Shown: piece by piece, positions 7,835 through 17,325 of the stretch
How the letters are laid out: each line of letters opens with the position of its first letter
Position numbering within the stretch: the first letter of the stretch is position 1
Assembly: GCA_018716385.1 (NCBI GenBank)
Contig: DVJZ01000033.1
Location: 1 to 33,984 of the forward strand
DNA length: 33,984 nt
Direction: 5' to 3'
Source of the DNA: Candidatus Enterenecus merdae
GTDB taxonomy: Bacteria > Bacillota > Clostridia > Oscillospirales > Oscillospiraceae
The notes under the pieces: generated by a model
What the model was told of the DNA's origin: nothing
The model's input: the letters and a program-made list of their open reading frames with translations, nothing else
Databases searched by the model: none
Made by a program: the position numbers and the translations under genes

Positions 7835-7883
7835 GGCGCAAACCTCGATTCCCGCCTCCCCGGCCCAGGGCCCTGGCAGGACC

Positions 7884-8129
7884 TTACGGCTGATCCATGT
7901 TCACCGGGTGCTCTGGGGCGATGGTGGAGATGGCGTGTTTGTAAATGACCTGCTGCCTGCCGTCTGACATCAGCACCACCACATAGGGGTCAAAGGCGGT
8001 GATGACGCCCCGCAGCTGATAGCCGTTCATCAGAAACAGGGTGACCCGGGCGGCCTGGCGGCGGGCGCAGGTGAGGAAGGTGTCCTGGACATTGGGCTGA
8101 CGGCCCACGGCAACGGCGGTGAAACTCAT
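7884..8129 (-). CDS. hfq: RNA chaperone Hfq
   Basis: An 81-residue Hfq. The Sm1 motif lies in NVQDTFL through LMNGYQLRGVITAFD and the Sm2 motif is YKHAISTIAP, the signature of Hfq. It forms hexameric rings that bind sRNAs and A-rich mRNA. The ATG at 8129 is preceded by AAAGGAGTGCACAGTT, a good ribosome site; the longer frame that runs through is out of phase with miaA and spurious. It follows miaA by 77 bases, the widespread miaA-hfq order. The N-terminus is a few residues longer than usual (VAVGRQP). Confidence 0.95.
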   Translation of the reverse strand: MSFTAVAVGRQPNVQDTFLTCARRQAARVTLFLMNGYQLRGVITAFDPYVVVLMSDGRQQVIYKHAISTIAPEHPVNMDQP

Positions 8130-8206
8130 AACTGTGCACTCCTTTTTCGTTGGCCGGGGGGAAAGGGCCCGGCGAAAATCTGCCGGAAACAGTTCCGGGA
8201 GTGCGG

Positions 8207-9151
8207 TTATTGTAAGCCAGAGTCCAGGATGAGTTCTGTCGAAAACGCGAGGGCAGAGGAAAAAACTGCCTCTTCCTCCCAGAGGAACCAATGGGCCTGT
8301 GGGGCCCGGCGAAACCAGGTGAGCTGCCGCTTGGCATACTGCCGGGAGCGGAGCTTGACCTCTTCCGCCCCTTCCTCCACCGGCCGCCCGTCCTGGATGG
8401 CGGCGGCCAGCTCCTTGTAGCCGATGGCCTGCATGGCGGTGCACCGGGGGGACACCCCGGCGGCCAGCAGCCCGCGCACCTCCCCCTCCAGCCCCCGGGC
8501 CATCATCTGGTCCACCCGGCGGTCGATGCGGGCCCACAGGGCGGGCCGCTCCCGAAAGCTCAGGGCGATGGTGAGGGGGGTGTAGCGGTTGGGCAGGGCC
8601 CGGCTCTCCCGGTTGTGCTGGGACAGGGGCTTGCCGGTGGCCAGGTAGACCTCCAGGGCCCGGATGATCCGCTTGGCGTCGTTGGGGTGCAGCCGTGCGG
8701 CCGTCTCCGGGTCGGCCTGGGTCAGCTGGGCCCACAGGGTGGGCAGCCCCTCCTCCTTGGCCCGGCGCTGAAGGTCCTGGCGCAGGCTGCCCTGCCCGGG
8801 GAAGGGGGCGAAGCGGCGCCCGGCGATCAGATGGTCGATGTACAGCCCCGTCCCACCCGCGATGATGGGCAGCCTGCCCCGGGCGAGGATGTCGTCCACG
8901 ATGGGCACGGCCTGGGCCACATAGCGGGCCACGGAGTAGTCCTCCCCCGGGTCGGCCACGTCGATCATGTGGTGGGGGACGCCTCCCCGCTCCTGGGCGG
9001 TGGGCTTGGCGGTGCCGATGTCCATGCCCCGGTAGACCTGCATGGAGTCGGCGCTGACCACCTCCCCCTGAAACCGCTGGGCCAGGGCCACGGCCAGGGC
9101 GGTCTTGCCCGTGGCGGTGGGGCCGCACACCACCAGCACATTGGGGGTCAT
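8207..9151 (-). CDS. miaA: tRNA dimethylallyltransferase MiaA
   Basis: A 314-residue MiaA, which adds a dimethylallyl group to the N6 of A37 in tRNAs reading UNN codons. The P-loop is GPTATGKTA (residues 10-18). Further family motifs are SADSMQVYRGMDIGTAKP, HHMIDV, IIAGGTGLYI, NDAKRIIRALEV, and the C-terminal AIGYKEL and RQYAKRQLTWFRR. Length is typical. Its ATG overlaps the stop of the preceding metallo-beta-lactamase-fold gene by four bases (ATGA) and hfq follows, so it is inside a tRNA-modification operon. Confidence 0.96.
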   Translation of the reverse strand: MTPNVLVVCGPTATGKTALAVALAQRFQGEVVSADSMQVYRGMDIGTAKPTAQERGGVPHHMIDVADPGEDYSVARYVAQAVPIVDDILARGRLPIIAGGTGLYIDHLIAGRRFAPFPGQGSLRQDLQRRAKEEGLPTLWAQLTQADPETAARLHPNDAKRIIRALEVYLATGKPLSQHNRESRALPNRYTPLTIALSFRERPALWARIDRRVDQMMARGLEGEVRGLLAAGVSPRCTAMQAIGYKELAAAIQDGRPVEEGAEEVKLRSRQYAKRQLTWFRRAPQAHWFLWEEEAVFSSALAFSTELILDSGLQ

Positions 9152-10092
9152 GGCAGCCCCTCCTCATACAGCTGGGCCAGGCTCTGGCTCCGGGGGCCGG
9201 GGGCCAGATAGCCCAGCCCGTCCCGGGCGGTGAGGGCCAGCGCGCCCAAGTCCAGCAGGAAATGGGTGAAAAGCCGGCAGTTGCGCTCGATCCGGACGGC
9301 CAGGATGGGGTCGCTGGAGCGCAGGGCGAAGTGGGTGCTGACCGCCTGCATCAGTTCCCCCCAGGTCATGGGCCGGGTGACCAGGGCGCGGATACCCTCG
9401 GCCCGCTCCAGCATCAGCGCCCGGGTGGCCCGGGCCGCATCGGCCAGCGCCGTGCCGGGGCCCGTCCCCCGGTGAGGGACGAGGTAGGCCCCGCAGCGGA
9501 CCTGCTCCAGGCGGCGGGTGCTGTCCAGCATCCCCTTCAGGTCCAAGGCATAGGGTAGCTTGGAGCGCAAACCGGGGCCGCAGAACACCCCGTCGCCGGT
9601 GTAGCACACCCCGTCGGGGGTGAGCACGCTGATGTGGTCCAGGGAGTGGCCGGGGGTGTGCAGGATGGAGAAGTCCACCCCGCAGAAGGAAAAGGCGTCC
9701 GCCTGCTCCGGGACAGGGCAGTCCACGGGGCAGGCCATGTCCCCGTACTCCCGAGCGACGGTGCCGGGGGAGTAGCAGGACTGGTACTGGCGCAGGGCGT
9801 TGACGCCGCGGCACAGGTGAACCTCCCCGGCGGGGGCGGCCACACGGCAGCCGTAGGTATCCTGCAGCCAGCGGTTGTTGATGCTGTGGTCGATGTGGAT
9901 GTGGCTGGACAGCACCCCCACCGGGGTGAGCCCCGCCTGCTCCAGGGCGGCGGCCAGGGCCTGCCGCTCATGGCGCTGCCCGCTGTCCAGCAGGATGCAC
10001 CGCCCCCCGTCCAGCCGGTACAGGCCGATGAGCTCCTCCCCCTCCAGCACCCAGGTGCGGCCCAGCAGCTGCGTCAAGTTCAAAGGATCCAC
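9148..10092 (-). CDS. Metallo-beta-lactamase-fold hydrolase
   Basis: A 314-residue member of the metallo-beta-lactamase superfamily. The metal ligands are all present: SHIHIDHS (HxHxDH), the second His in HTPGHSLDH, the bridging Asp in YTGDGVF, and the last His in VPHRGTG. The GTG at 10092 lies 13 bases inside the end of mnmA; a longer frame continues through mnmA but is out of phase and is rejected. The C-terminal third is helical with a possible winged-helix-like part (MTWGELMQAV). Substrate unknown; relatives include glyoxalase II-like thioesterases and nucleases. Its place between mnmA and miaA suggests a housekeeping role but does not fix one. Confidence 0.85.
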   Translation of the reverse strand: MDPLNLTQLLGRTWVLEGEELIGLYRLDGGRCILLDSGQRHERQALAAALEQAGLTPVGVLSSHIHIDHSINNRWLQDTYGCRVAAPAGEVHLCRGVNALRQYQSCYSPGTVAREYGDMACPVDCPVPEQADAFSFCGVDFSILHTPGHSLDHISVLTPDGVCYTGDGVFCGPGLRSKLPYALDLKGMLDSTRRLEQVRCGAYLVPHRGTGPGTALADAARATRALMLERAEGIRALVTRPMTWGELMQAVSTHFALRSSDPILAVRIERNCRLFTHFLLDLGALALTARDGLGYLAPGPRSQSLAQLYEEGLP

Positions 10093-11102
10093 CCGCTTCC
10101 CAGCACAAGATCGTCCTCGTAGAACACCGCCAGCTGCCCTGGCGTGGGGGCCCGGGCGGGCCGGCCCATGCACAGCCGCACCCTGTCCCCCTCCAGGGGG
10201 ATGAGCTGGGCGGCCTGGGCGGCGCGGGAGTGGCGCAGCCGGACGGACACCGGCCGCGGCCCATCCAGCGGGGTATCTCCCAGCCAGTTGAGCTGAGCGC
10301 ACTCCACCACCTGGGCCTCCAGCCCCTCCCCGTGGGAGAGCACCACCTCGTTGCGCTCGGGCCGGATGGCGGTGACAAATAGCCGCCCGGTGGAGGGCAC
10401 CCCCAGGCCCCGGCGCTGGCCTAGGGTATAGTGGTGGTAGCCCTTGTGGGTGCCCAGCACATTGCCTGCCCGGTCCACGAAGTTGCCCGGCGGCGGGGTA
10501 CCCCCCCGGCGGTCCAGCCAGGCGGCATAGTCCTGGTCGGGGATGAAGCAGATCTCCATGGAGTCTGGGCGGTGGGCGCTGGGCAGCCCCGCCAGCTCCG
10601 CCTCCCGCCGGACGGCGGTCTTTGGGGTGCCCCCCAGGGGGAAGAGGGCGCGGGCCAGGGTGTCCCGCCCCAGGCGGGCCAGCATATAGGACTGGTCGTT
10701 GCCCTCCGGACCCCGCAGCAGCACGGCCCCTCCGTCCCGACCCTGTCCCACCCGGGCGTAGTGGCCGGTGGCCACATACTGGGCGCCCATCTGGTCGGCC
10801 AGGCGCAGCAGGGCGGGGAACTTCACCGTGGGGTTGCACTGGGCGCAGGGGATGGGGGTGCGCCCGGCCAGATACCCCTCGTAAAAGGGCTGGCAGACAT
10901 GCCGCTCCAGTTCGTCGCCCACCTGGGCCACTTGGAATGCCAGGCCCAGGCGGCAGGCGTTTTCCGATGCGGCTTCCGCCCCGCCCAGTCCCACGTCCAG
11001 ATAGAGGGCGGTGACCTCGTAACCGGCCTGGAGCAGGCGCAGGGCGGCCACGGCGGAGTCCACCCCGCCGGACAGCCCCAGCACCACCTTTTCCCCTGCC
11101 AT
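10080..11102 (-). CDS. mnmA: tRNA-specific 2-thiouridylase MnmA
   Basis: A 340-residue MnmA, which puts sulfur on U34 of Lys, Glu and Gln tRNAs using ATP and a persulfide relay. Seen are the PP-loop LSGGVDSAVAA, the first catalytic Cys in GRTPIPCAQCNPTVKF, GHYA, and the second catalytic Cys in SMEICFI, then YTLGQRRGLGV and the C-terminal beta barrel. The region after the PP-loop is shorter than in E. coli MnmA. GGAGGTGAGGGC stands before the ATG. It heads the minus-strand run and a good promoter lies 40-68 bases upstream. MnmA works in the same wobble-U34 pathway as MnmE/MnmG; mnmG lies divergently about 4 kb away. Confidence 0.94.
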   Translation of the reverse strand: MAGEKVVLGLSGGVDSAVAALRLLQAGYEVTALYLDVGLGGAEAASENACRLGLAFQVAQVGDELERHVCQPFYEGYLAGRTPIPCAQCNPTVKFPALLRLADQMGAQYVATGHYARVGQGRDGGAVLLRGPEGNDQSYMLARLGRDTLARALFPLGGTPKTAVRREAELAGLPSAHRPDSMEICFIPDQDYAAWLDRRGGTPPPGNFVDRAGNVLGTHKGYHHYTLGQRRGLGVPSTGRLFVTAIRPERNEVVLSHGEGLEAQVVECAQLNWLGDTPLDGPRPVSVRLRHSRAAQAAQLIPLEGDRVRLCMGRPARAPTPGQLAVFYEDDLVLGSGWIL

Positions 11103-11141
11103 GCCCTCACCTCCCCGGCCGGTTCTATTCTCGATTCACTT

Positions 11142-11170
11142 AACATAACACAAAATCAGGGAAAGCGCAA
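11142..11170 (-). promoter_or_regulatory. Promoter of the mnmA operon
   Basis: On the minus strand TTGCGC (11170-11165) and TATGTT (11147-11142) are separated by exactly 17 bases. It points into mnmA and lies in a locally AT-rich stretch. Confidence 0.65.
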
Positions 11171-11326
11171 GAGCGGTGGCTGAAGTCTCCCATCGCGCAT
11201 TGCGCTGGGGCCGGGCCGCCGGGCTGGGGATCCGCTCTCCGCCCCTGGCAGCCAGCCGGCCAGGGCCCGCGGAGCTGCCCTGGCAGCGGTTGGGAGCACT
11301 TGGGGCCCAGGGCCCGATAAATAAAA
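11171..11326. other. GC-rich intergenic spacer between divergent promoters
   Basis: No gene is supported between the mnmA promoter and the promoter of the kinase-like gene. The stretch is very GC-rich with several short self-complementary parts (for example GCGCATTGCGC at 11195-11205 and GGGCCCAGGGCCC near 11303-11315). No recognisable RNA or binding site. Confidence 0.4.
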
Positions 11327-11355
11327 TTGCCAAATGGGATCAGGCGTGGTATAAT
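11327..11355 (+). promoter_or_regulatory. Promoter of the shikimate-kinase-like gene
   Basis: TTGCCA (11327-11332) and a perfect TATAAT (11350-11355) are spaced by 17 bases. This places transcription start near 11362 and rules out the earliest in-frame start codon at 11327. Confidence 0.8.
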
Positions 11356-11434
11356 ACTCTGTCATCTTATGGGCGTCATCCCAGAAAACCGCTGTGCGGT
11401 TGGGGTGAACCGCCGTGTATCGGGTGTGGAAATT

Positions 11435-11953
11435 GTGGACAATATCATTTTGATCGGTATGCCCGGCGCGGGCAAGAGCAGCGTGGGCGTGGTGCTGGCC
11501 AAAGCCATGGGTTATGACTTTTTGGACGTGGACCTGGTCATCCAGGAGCGGGAGGGCGCTCTGCTCCAGGAGGTCCTGGACCGGCTTGGGATGGAGGCGT
11601 TCCTGGACGCGGAGAGCCAGGCCATCCAGTCCCTGTCCTGCGGCCGCACCGTCATCGCTCCGGGGGGGAGCTGCGTGTGCCGGGAACAGGCCATGGTCCA
11701 CCTGCGGCGCCTGGGCACGGTGGTCTACCTCGCCCTCTCCCAGAGGGAGGTGGAGGGGCGCATCCATAATCTGGCCACCCGGGGCATCGCCATGGCGCCG
11801 GGCCAGACCATCGCCGACGTCTACCGATACCGGGAACCGCTGTACCGGCGGTATGCCCATCTCACCGTGCCTGCCGACGGCCAGAGCCTGGAGGAGACGG
11901 TGGAAGCAGTTCAACAGGCTCTGGCAGCGCAGATGCGCGACCATCACTTATAA
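11435..11953 (+). CDS. Shikimate kinase-like P-loop kinase
   Basis: A shikimate-kinase-fold protein with Walker A GMPGAGKSS (residues 8-16), the substrate-side DVD (residues 30-32), a lid Arg region (NLATRGIAM) and the late R-x-P-L-Y motif (REPLYRRY). The GTG at 11435 is chosen because it gives 172 residues, the normal family length, starting directly at the first strand; GTG at 11405 is an alternative, and the frame is open back to 11327, before the promoter. The shikimate-binding Arg of the F-R-x-x-E motif is Leu here (AFLDAE, residues 54-59), and GGG is GGS. It may therefore phosphorylate something else. Followed 21 bases later by the DEAD-box helicase, so probably cotranscribed; no other aromatic-pathway gene is near. 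Confidence 0.75.
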   Translation: MDNIILIGMPGAGKSSVGVVLAKAMGYDFLDVDLVIQEREGALLQEVLDRLGMEAFLDAESQAIQSLSCGRTVIAPGGSCVCREQAMVHLRRLGTVVYLALSQREVEGRIHNLATRGIAMAPGQTIADVYRYREPLYRRYAHLTVPADGQSLEETVEAVQQALAAQMRDHHL

Positions 11954-11974
11954 AAGAAGGACGTAATCAAGATC

Positions 11975-13786
11975 ATGGATTTTCGATCATTAGGTCTCAT
12001 CGACCCCATTGCCAAGGCCCTGGACGAGCAGGGCTACACCAACCCTACCCCCATTCAGCAGGGGGCCATCCCCCCCGCCCTGGCCGGGCGGGACGTGCTG
12101 GGCTGCGCCCAGACGGGCACCGGCAAGACCTGTGCCTTTGCCACCCCCATCCTCCAGCGCCTCAACGGCCCTGCCCCCACCCCCCGGGTCATCCGGGCGC
12201 TGATCCTCACCCCCACCCGGGAGCTGGCCATCCAGATCCAGGACAGTTTTGAGGCCTACGGCAGGCACCTGTCCCTGCGCAGCGCCGTCATCTTCGGCGG
12301 CGTGGGCCAGCAGCCCCAGGTGGACAAGATCAACCGGGGGCTGGACGTCCTGGTGGCCACCCCGGGCCGGCTGCTGGACCTGCACGGCCAGGGCCTGCTG
12401 GACCTGGGCCACATCGAGATCTTCGTGCTGGACGAGGCCGACCGGATGCTGGACATGGGCTTCATCCACGACGTGCGCCGGATCATCAAGCTGCTGCCCA
12501 CCCGCAAGCAGACCCTCTTCTTCTCCGCCACCATGCCCCCCGAGGTCATGGACCTGGTCAACAGCCTGCTCCACGACTACGCCAAGGTGGAGGTGGATCC
12601 GGTGTCCTCCCCGGTGGAGGTCATCCGGCAGAGCCTGTACTATGTGGACAAGGCCAACAAGACCAAGCTGCTGGCCCACCTGCTAGACGAGCAGAACATC
12701 CCCTCCGCCCTGGTGTTCTCCCGCACCAAGCACGGGGCCAACCGGATCGCCCAGGATCTGAACAAGCAGGGCATCCGGGCCGCGGCCATCCACGGCAACA
12801 AGAGCCAGACCGCCCGGGTCCAGGCTCTGAACGACTTCAAGGCGGGCCGGGTGCGGGTGCTGGTGGCCACCGACATCGCCGCCCGGGGCATTGACATCGA
12901 GCAGCTGCCCTGCGTGTTCAACTACAACCTGCCCGACGTGCCCGAGACCTATGTCCACCGCATCGGCCGCACCGGCCGGGCGGGGCATGAGGGCATCGCC
13001 ATCTCCTTCTGCCAGTTTGACGAGCGGGACGAGCTCAAAGGGGTTGAGAAGCTGTTGGGCCGGGCCATCCCGGTGGTGGAGGATCATCCCTGGCCCATGG
13101 CCAACTTCGCCCCGCCCCAGCGGGATAAGCGGGGCCGCCCGATCAACGCGGAGGACGCCGAGGCCCGGGCCGCCGCCAAGGAGCGCCGCCGCGCCCGGCA
13201 GGCCGGGCAGGACGCCATGCCTCAGCAGGAGGGGGAGGCCCCGGAGGGCGGGGCGAAGCGCAGCCGCCGCCGGAAGCGGAGCGGGGCCGCCGCGGCCCAG
13301 CCTGGGGCCCCGTCCGCCCGCCTGGATGAGACGACAGCCCAGCCCGAGCGGGAGCGCCCCTCGGGCCGGGGGGTGCGCCAGGGCAAGCTGTCCGATACCG
13401 TGCCCCGGGACCCGGCCATGCCTACCACCGACTTTTACAAGCCCAATCCCCTGGACTCCGACGTAATCATGGACGCCACCGCCCGGCTGCTGGCCTCCTC
13501 CCGCCGGCCGTCTGCCCAAGGGCAGAAGCAGCCGGGCCGGGCCGCCCGGAAGGAGCAGCCCGCCCGGCAGGAGGAAAAGACCAGGCAGTCCAAATCCGGC
13601 CGGTCCGGTGGAGGGAAGGCTGGGGCCCAGTCAGTGCTGCCCCCCTCCCTGTCCAGAAAGCGCAAGCGCCGGCGGGACGACCGGCCCCGTCCCATCGAGG
13701 CCCCCCTGCGCTCTAACCGCCAGAAGGACTCCACCCAGCACAAGAGTTTGATGCGGCCCTATTATATCGGCCATGACGAGGACTGA
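11975..13786 (+). CDS. DEAD-box ATP-dependent RNA helicase
   Basis: A 603-residue DEAD-box helicase of the RhlE/CshA type. Motifs in order: Q motif ([11 protein letters not shown]), I AQTGTGKT (45-52), Ia PTRELA, II DEAD (153-156), III SAT (184-186), [20 protein letters not shown] and [12 protein letters not shown]. Residues about 385-603 form a long basic low-complexity tail with clusters such as RRRKRS and [10 protein letters not shown], typical of RNA-binding extensions. It likely unwinds short RNA duplexes in ribosome assembly or mRNA decay. ATG at 11975 follows AAGAAGGACG. The end overlaps the next gene by 14 bases. Confidence 0.93.
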   Translation: MDFRSLGLIDPIAKALDEQGYTNPTPIQQGAIPPALAGRDVLGCAQTGTGKTCAFATPILQRLNGPAPTPRVIRALILTPTRELAIQIQDSFEAYGRHLSLRSAVIFGGVGQQPQVDKINRGLDVLVATPGRLLDLHGQGLLDLGHIEIFVLDEADRMLDMGFIHDVRRIIKLLPTRKQTLFFSATMPPEVMDLVNSLLHDYAKVEVDPVSSPVEVIRQSLYYVDKANKTKLLAHLLDEQNIPSALVFSRTKHGANRIAQDLNKQGIRAAAIHGNKSQTARVQALNDFKAGRVRVLVATDIAARGIDIEQLPCVFNYNLPDVPETYVHRIGRTGRAGHEGIAISFCQFDERDELKGVEKLLGRAIPVVEDHPWPMANFAPPQRDKRGRPINAEDAEARAAAKERRRARQAGQDAMPQQEGEAPEGGAKRSRRRKRSGAAAAQPGAPSARLDETTAQPERERPSGRGVRQGKLSDTVPRDPAMPTTDFYKPNPLDSDVIMDATARLLASSRRPSAQGQKQPGRAARKEQPARQEEKTRQSKSGRSGGGKAGAQSVLPPSLSRKRKRRRDDRPRPIEAPLRSNRQKDSTQHKSLMRPYYIGHDED

Positions 13787-14666
13787 CCCCAGTACAAGGG
13801 GCAGGGCGAACAAGCGCCGCCATCCCCTGCGATGGGTGGCGGCGCTGCTGGTATTGCTGGTGGCCGGCTGGTTCTGGCTGCAATGGCAGCTGTGGGGGAT
13901 CCAGGTCACCGTGACCCAGGTGCCGGTATACGGCCTCCCCGTAGGGTTTGAGGGGCTGCGCATCGTGCAGATCTCCGACCTGCACGGCCATGAGTACGGG
14001 GCTGGCAGCCAGGATCTGTTGGAGCTGGTGGCCAGGCAGGAGCCCGACCTGATCGCCGTCACCGGCGACCTCATCGACCGGGAGAGCCAGTTGGAGATGG
14101 TGCCTGCCCTGGCCCGTGGGCTGGCGGCCATTGCCCCCACCTATTACGTCACCGGCAACCATGAGTGGGCGGTGGGGAGCGTGCCCCGGCTGAAGGGGGT
14201 GCTGGCCGAGTGCGGGGTCACGGTGCTGTCCAACCAATATACGGTGCTGGAGCGGAACGAGGCTAGCCTGGTGCTGGCAGGGGTGGACGACCCCAATGGC
14301 TATGCGGACCAGAAAACGCCGGAGGAGCTTTACGCCGAGATCCGGGCAGAGGGCCAAGCGTCCTGTGTCCTTCTGCTGGCCCACCGCAATGACCGCTTTG
14401 ACCAATATGCCGCGGCGGGTTACGACCTGGTGATCTCCGGCCACGGCCACGGCGGCATCGTCCGGCTGCCCTTCACCGACGGCTTGCTGGGCACCAACCG
14501 GGAGTTCTTTCCCACCTGGACGGCGGGGGTGTACACCCTGGAGGACAGCACGCTGTTTGTCTCCCGGGGGCTGGGCAACAACACGGTGCCCATCCCCGGA
14601 TTCCGGCTATTTAACCGGCCTGACCTGGCGGTGCTGGAGCTGACGGCGCGGGAGGCCGGGGCATGA
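13773..14666 (+). CDS. Membrane-anchored metallophosphoesterase (YkuE/YaeI-like)
   Basis: A 297-residue calcineurin-like phosphoesterase. A basic N-terminus and one membrane segment (residues about 19-37, [17 protein letters not shown]) put the catalytic domain outside. The metal motifs are all present: ISDLHG, TGDLID, TGNHEW, LLAHRND and SGHGHGG. Members of this group include UDP-2,3-diacylglucosamine pyrophosphatase relatives and B. subtilis YkuE, a wall-associated Tat substrate; substrate here is unknown. It starts 14 bases inside the helicase gene and its stop overlaps the next start by four bases, so the three genes are one transcription unit. Confidence 0.88.
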   Translation: MTRTDPSTRGRANKRRHPLRWVAALLVLLVAGWFWLQWQLWGIQVTVTQVPVYGLPVGFEGLRIVQISDLHGHEYGAGSQDLLELVARQEPDLIAVTGDLIDRESQLEMVPALARGLAAIAPTYYVTGNHEWAVGSVPRLKGVLAECGVTVLSNQYTVLERNEASLVLAGVDDPNGYADQKTPEELYAEIRAEGQASCVLLLAHRNDRFDQYAAAGYDLVISGHGHGGIVRLPFTDGLLGTNREFFPTWTAGVYTLEDSTLFVSRGLGNNTVPIPGFRLFNRPDLAVLELTAREAGA

Positions 14667-15271
14667 ACCGGCTGAACCGGTTCCGCGCGCCCCTGCCCGC
14701 CCCGCCCCTGGGGCGGCGATTCGGCTGTCTGCTGGGGATGCTACTGGCGGGAGCGGCTGTGGGCGTGCTGGCCAAATGGGCGGACTTTTCCGACCTCCAG
14801 CTGCTGGGGGATATGTTCTCTGAGCTGCCCGTCTGGATCCTGCTGGGTCTGCTCATCGCCCGATTCAGCGGCAGCCCCGGCCGGGCGGCTGCCTATGCCT
14901 TTGCCTTTTTCGTGGCTATGATCCCCGCCTATTACCTGGCGGCGGAGTGGATGGGCGGCGTCTGGGGCATGGCGTTTGTCTGCGGCTGGACAGCGGTGGC
15001 CTGCCTGTCTCCCCTTGCGGCCTATACGGTGTGGTATGCCTTTGGCCGGGGATGGTTGCCCAACCTGATGTCGACGCTGGCGGTGGCCGCCGCCCTGCTG
15101 TCCGATGTGGCGGTCTTTCGCAGCTTCAACTTCCGGGACATTGTGCTGGCGCTACTTTGCGCCTTGTTGGTGTTTGCCTGTAAAGCACCTAAACAGCTCA
15201 GGACAGTGAAGCAACGGCCTGAAATAGATACAAAAGGTAATAATAAGGAACAATATAACAAAATGGATTGA
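14663..15271 (+). CDS. Polytopic membrane protein of unknown function
   Basis: A 202-residue protein with about five or six hydrophobic segments: near residues 19-37, 55-67, 73-92, 100-125, 130-145 and 157-171, with short loops. I do not recognise a named family. Its start overlaps the phosphoesterase stop (ATGA). The last 25 or so residues (KQRPEIDTKGNNKEQYNKMD) are polar and encoded by markedly AT-rich sequence compared with the rest, so the 3' end may be less constrained or may also contain a promoter for mnmG. Confidence 0.75.
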   Translation: MNRLNRFRAPLPAPPLGRRFGCLLGMLLAGAAVGVLAKWADFSDLQLLGDMFSELPVWILLGLLIARFSGSPGRAAAYAFAFFVAMIPAYYLAAEWMGGVWGMAFVCGWTAVACLSPLAAYTVWYAFGRGWLPNLMSTLAVAAALLSDVAVFRSFNFRDIVLALLCALLVFACKAPKQLRTVKQRPEIDTKGNNKEQYNKMD

Positions 15272-15302
15272 AGTATTCCGGTTTTGGGAGTGAAAAGCGC
15301 GA

Positions 15303-17180
15303 ATGAGCGCCATGAACTATGATGCGGGACAATTTGACATCGCGGTGATCGGGGCCGGGCACGCGGGCATTGAGGCTGCTCTGGCCGCCGCTCGGATGGG
15401 CCTGCGCACGGTGTGCTTCACCATCAACCTGGACGCGGTGGGCAACATGCCCTGCAACCCGGCCATCGGGGGCACGGGCAAGGGCCACCTGGTGCGGGAG
15501 ATCGACGCGCTGGGGGGTGAGATGGCCAAGGCCGCCGACCGGGCCTGCATCCAGTACCGGATGCTCAACCGGGGCAAGGGCCCCGCAGTGTGGTCCCTCC
15601 GGGCCCAGGCTGACCGTCGCCGCTACCAGCAGATCATGAAGCACACCCTGGAGCGTCAGGACAACCTGTGGGTCAAGCAGGGGGAGGTGGTGGACATCCT
15701 CACCGGCGCCCACGGCCAGGTGACGGCGGTGCGCACCGCCACGGGGGCCACCTATGCGGTGGGTGCGGCCATCGTGGCCACCGGCACCTATCTGGGCGGG
15801 CGCACCATCGTGGGCGAGGTGATCCGGGACTCCGGCCCCGACGGCATGGCCGCCTCCCTGCCCTTGACGGACTGCTTGAAGAAATTGGGGCTGGCCCTGC
15901 GCCGGTTCAAGACGGGCACGCCCCCCCGGATAAACCGCCGCAGCGTGGACTTCTCCCAGCTGGAGCTTCAGCCGGGGGATCAGGAGGCGGAGCCCTTCTC
16001 CTTCTCCACCGGGCAGCCTCCGGAAAACCAGGCGGTGTGCTACCTCACCTACACCAATGAGCGCACCCATGAGGTGATCCGGCGCAACCTGGACCGCGCC
16101 CCTCTGTACGACGGCACCATCGAGGGGGTTGGGCCCCGGTACTGCCCCTCCATTGAGACCAAGATCGTCCGCTTCCCGGACAAGCCCCGGCACCAGCTGT
16201 TTCTGGAACCCATGGGGCTGGACACCGAGGAGCTGTATCTCCAGGGGCTGTCCTCCTCCCTGCCCGAGCAGGTGCAGGTGGAGCTGCTCCACACCATTCC
16301 CGGGCTGGAGCGGGCGGAGATGACCCGGCCGGCCTATGCCATCGAGTACGACTGCGTGGATCCCACCCAGCTTCTGCCCACCCTGGAGTGCAAGGGTGTG
16401 CCCGGCCTGTATGGGGCGGGGCAGTTCAACGGTTCCTCCGGCTACGAGGAGGCGGCCGCCCAGGGGCTGATCGCCGGTATCAACGCGGCCTTGAAGCTCA
16501 AGGGGGAGCCTCCCCTGGTACTCACCCGGGGGGATGGGTACATCGGCGTGCTGCTGGATGACCTGGTGACCAAGGGCACCAACGAGCCCTACCGGATGAT
16601 GACCTCCCGGACGGAGTACCGGCTGATCCACCGGCAGGACAACGCCGACCAGCGGCTGACCGCCCACGGCTGCCGGGTGGGGCTGGTGAGCCGGGAGCGG
16701 CTGACTCAGGTGGAGGCGAAGTACGCCGCCGTGGAACGGGAGGCGTACCGTTTGGACCATGCCGGAGCGCCCCCCTCCCCCGCCCTGGACGCCATGCTGG
16801 CGGAACGGGGGGAGCCCCCCTGCCCCCACGGCGCCCGCCTGGGCGACCTGTTGCGCCGTCCCCGGGTGGGCTATGACGACCTGGCTCCCTTTGACCCGGA
16901 GCGGCCCGACCTTTCCCGGGAAATGATCCGGCAGGTGGAAATCTCAGTGAAGTACCAGGGCTACATCCAACGGCAGAACCGGCAGGTGGAGGAGATGCGT
17001 AAACTGGAGGGCCGTCCCCTGCCCCCGGAGATGGATTACCAATCCATCCAGGGCCTGCGCCTGGAGGCCCGGCAGAAGCTTGACCAGATCAGGCCGCTGA
17101 ACCTGGGCCAGGCCAGCCGGACCTCCGGCGTCAGCCCGGCGGATGTGGCGGCACTGATGATATATCTGGGCCGGGGCTGA
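15303..17180 (+). CDS. mnmG: tRNA U34 carboxymethylaminomethyl synthesis protein MnmG
   Basis: A 625-residue MnmG (GidA), the FAD subunit that, with MnmE, modifies wobble U34. The FAD fold is [18 protein letters not shown], followed by the signature [20 protein letters not shown] and GGEM, then [16 protein letters not shown], the second FAD motif [18 protein letters not shown] and the C-terminal helical domain ending in [16 protein letters not shown]. Length is typical. ATG at 15312 is a possible alternative start. mnmE is not in the window. Its last 45 coding bases are repeated downstream at 17326-17386, around a hairpin element. Confidence 0.96.
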   Translation: MSAMNYDAGQFDIAVIGAGHAGIEAALAAARMGLRTVCFTINLDAVGNMPCNPAIGGTGKGHLVREIDALGGEMAKAADRACIQYRMLNRGKGPAVWSLRAQADRRRYQQIMKHTLERQDNLWVKQGEVVDILTGAHGQVTAVRTATGATYAVGAAIVATGTYLGGRTIVGEVIRDSGPDGMAASLPLTDCLKKLGLALRRFKTGTPPRINRRSVDFSQLELQPGDQEAEPFSFSTGQPPENQAVCYLTYTNERTHEVIRRNLDRAPLYDGTIEGVGPRYCPSIETKIVRFPDKPRHQLFLEPMGLDTEELYLQGLSSSLPEQVQVELLHTIPGLERAEMTRPAYAIEYDCVDPTQLLPTLECKGVPGLYGAGQFNGSSGYEEAAAQGLIAGINAALKLKGEPPLVLTRGDGYIGVLLDDLVTKGTNEPYRMMTSRTEYRLIHRQDNADQRLTAHGCRVGLVSRERLTQVEAKYAAVEREAYRLDHAGAPPSPALDAMLAERGEPPCPHGARLGDLLRRPRVGYDDLAPFDPERPDLSREMIRQVEISVKYQGYIQRQNRQVEEMRKLEGRPLPPEMDYQSIQGLRLEARQKLDQIRPLNLGQASRTSGVSPADVAALMIYLGRG

Positions 17181-17190
17181 CGCCGGGGAC
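17132..17190 (+). repeat. Direct repeat, copy 1, at the 3' end of mnmG
   Basis: This stretch covers the last 16 sense codons and the stop of mnmG plus about 10 bases. It recurs at 17326-17386 with only a few changes: three bases differ or shift by one near 17153-17155, and there is one more single-base indel after GACGCC. Confidence 0.85.
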
Positions 17191-17325
17191 CCCACGGAAG
17201 TGGGGCGGCGTGGAAGCGCCGAACCAGGGCTGGGCACAGCCCAGGCCTGGGCGCAGGGCCAATTCAGTTGGCCCGAGCAGGATGAAGAAAGGGGCGCCCC
17301 CACGGGCCGGAGGGCCGTGGGGAAA
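17191..17325. repeat. Multi-hairpin intergenic element B
   Basis: Three hairpins in a row: GGGCTG-GGCA-CAGCCC (17227-17242), GGGCCAA-TTCAG-TTGGCCC (17256-17274), and CCCCACGG with CCGTGGGG (about 17298-17322). Between the second and third is a purine-rich linker, CGAGCAGGATGAAGAAAGG. The same order and linker occur at 26226-26383 with different but still paired stems. No gene. Immediately flanked by the two copies of the mnmG 3' end. Confidence 0.75.

Noticed and set aside
6582-7841. Long N-terminal extension of yggS (662-codon frame)
   Set aside because: The extra part is the adaptor gene read in another phase; the family-length start at 6581 is coupled to the adaptor stop.
15198-16829. A 543-codon minus-strand frame
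   Set aside because: Antisense to mnmG and of Gly/His/Gln-rich composition; no protein family features.
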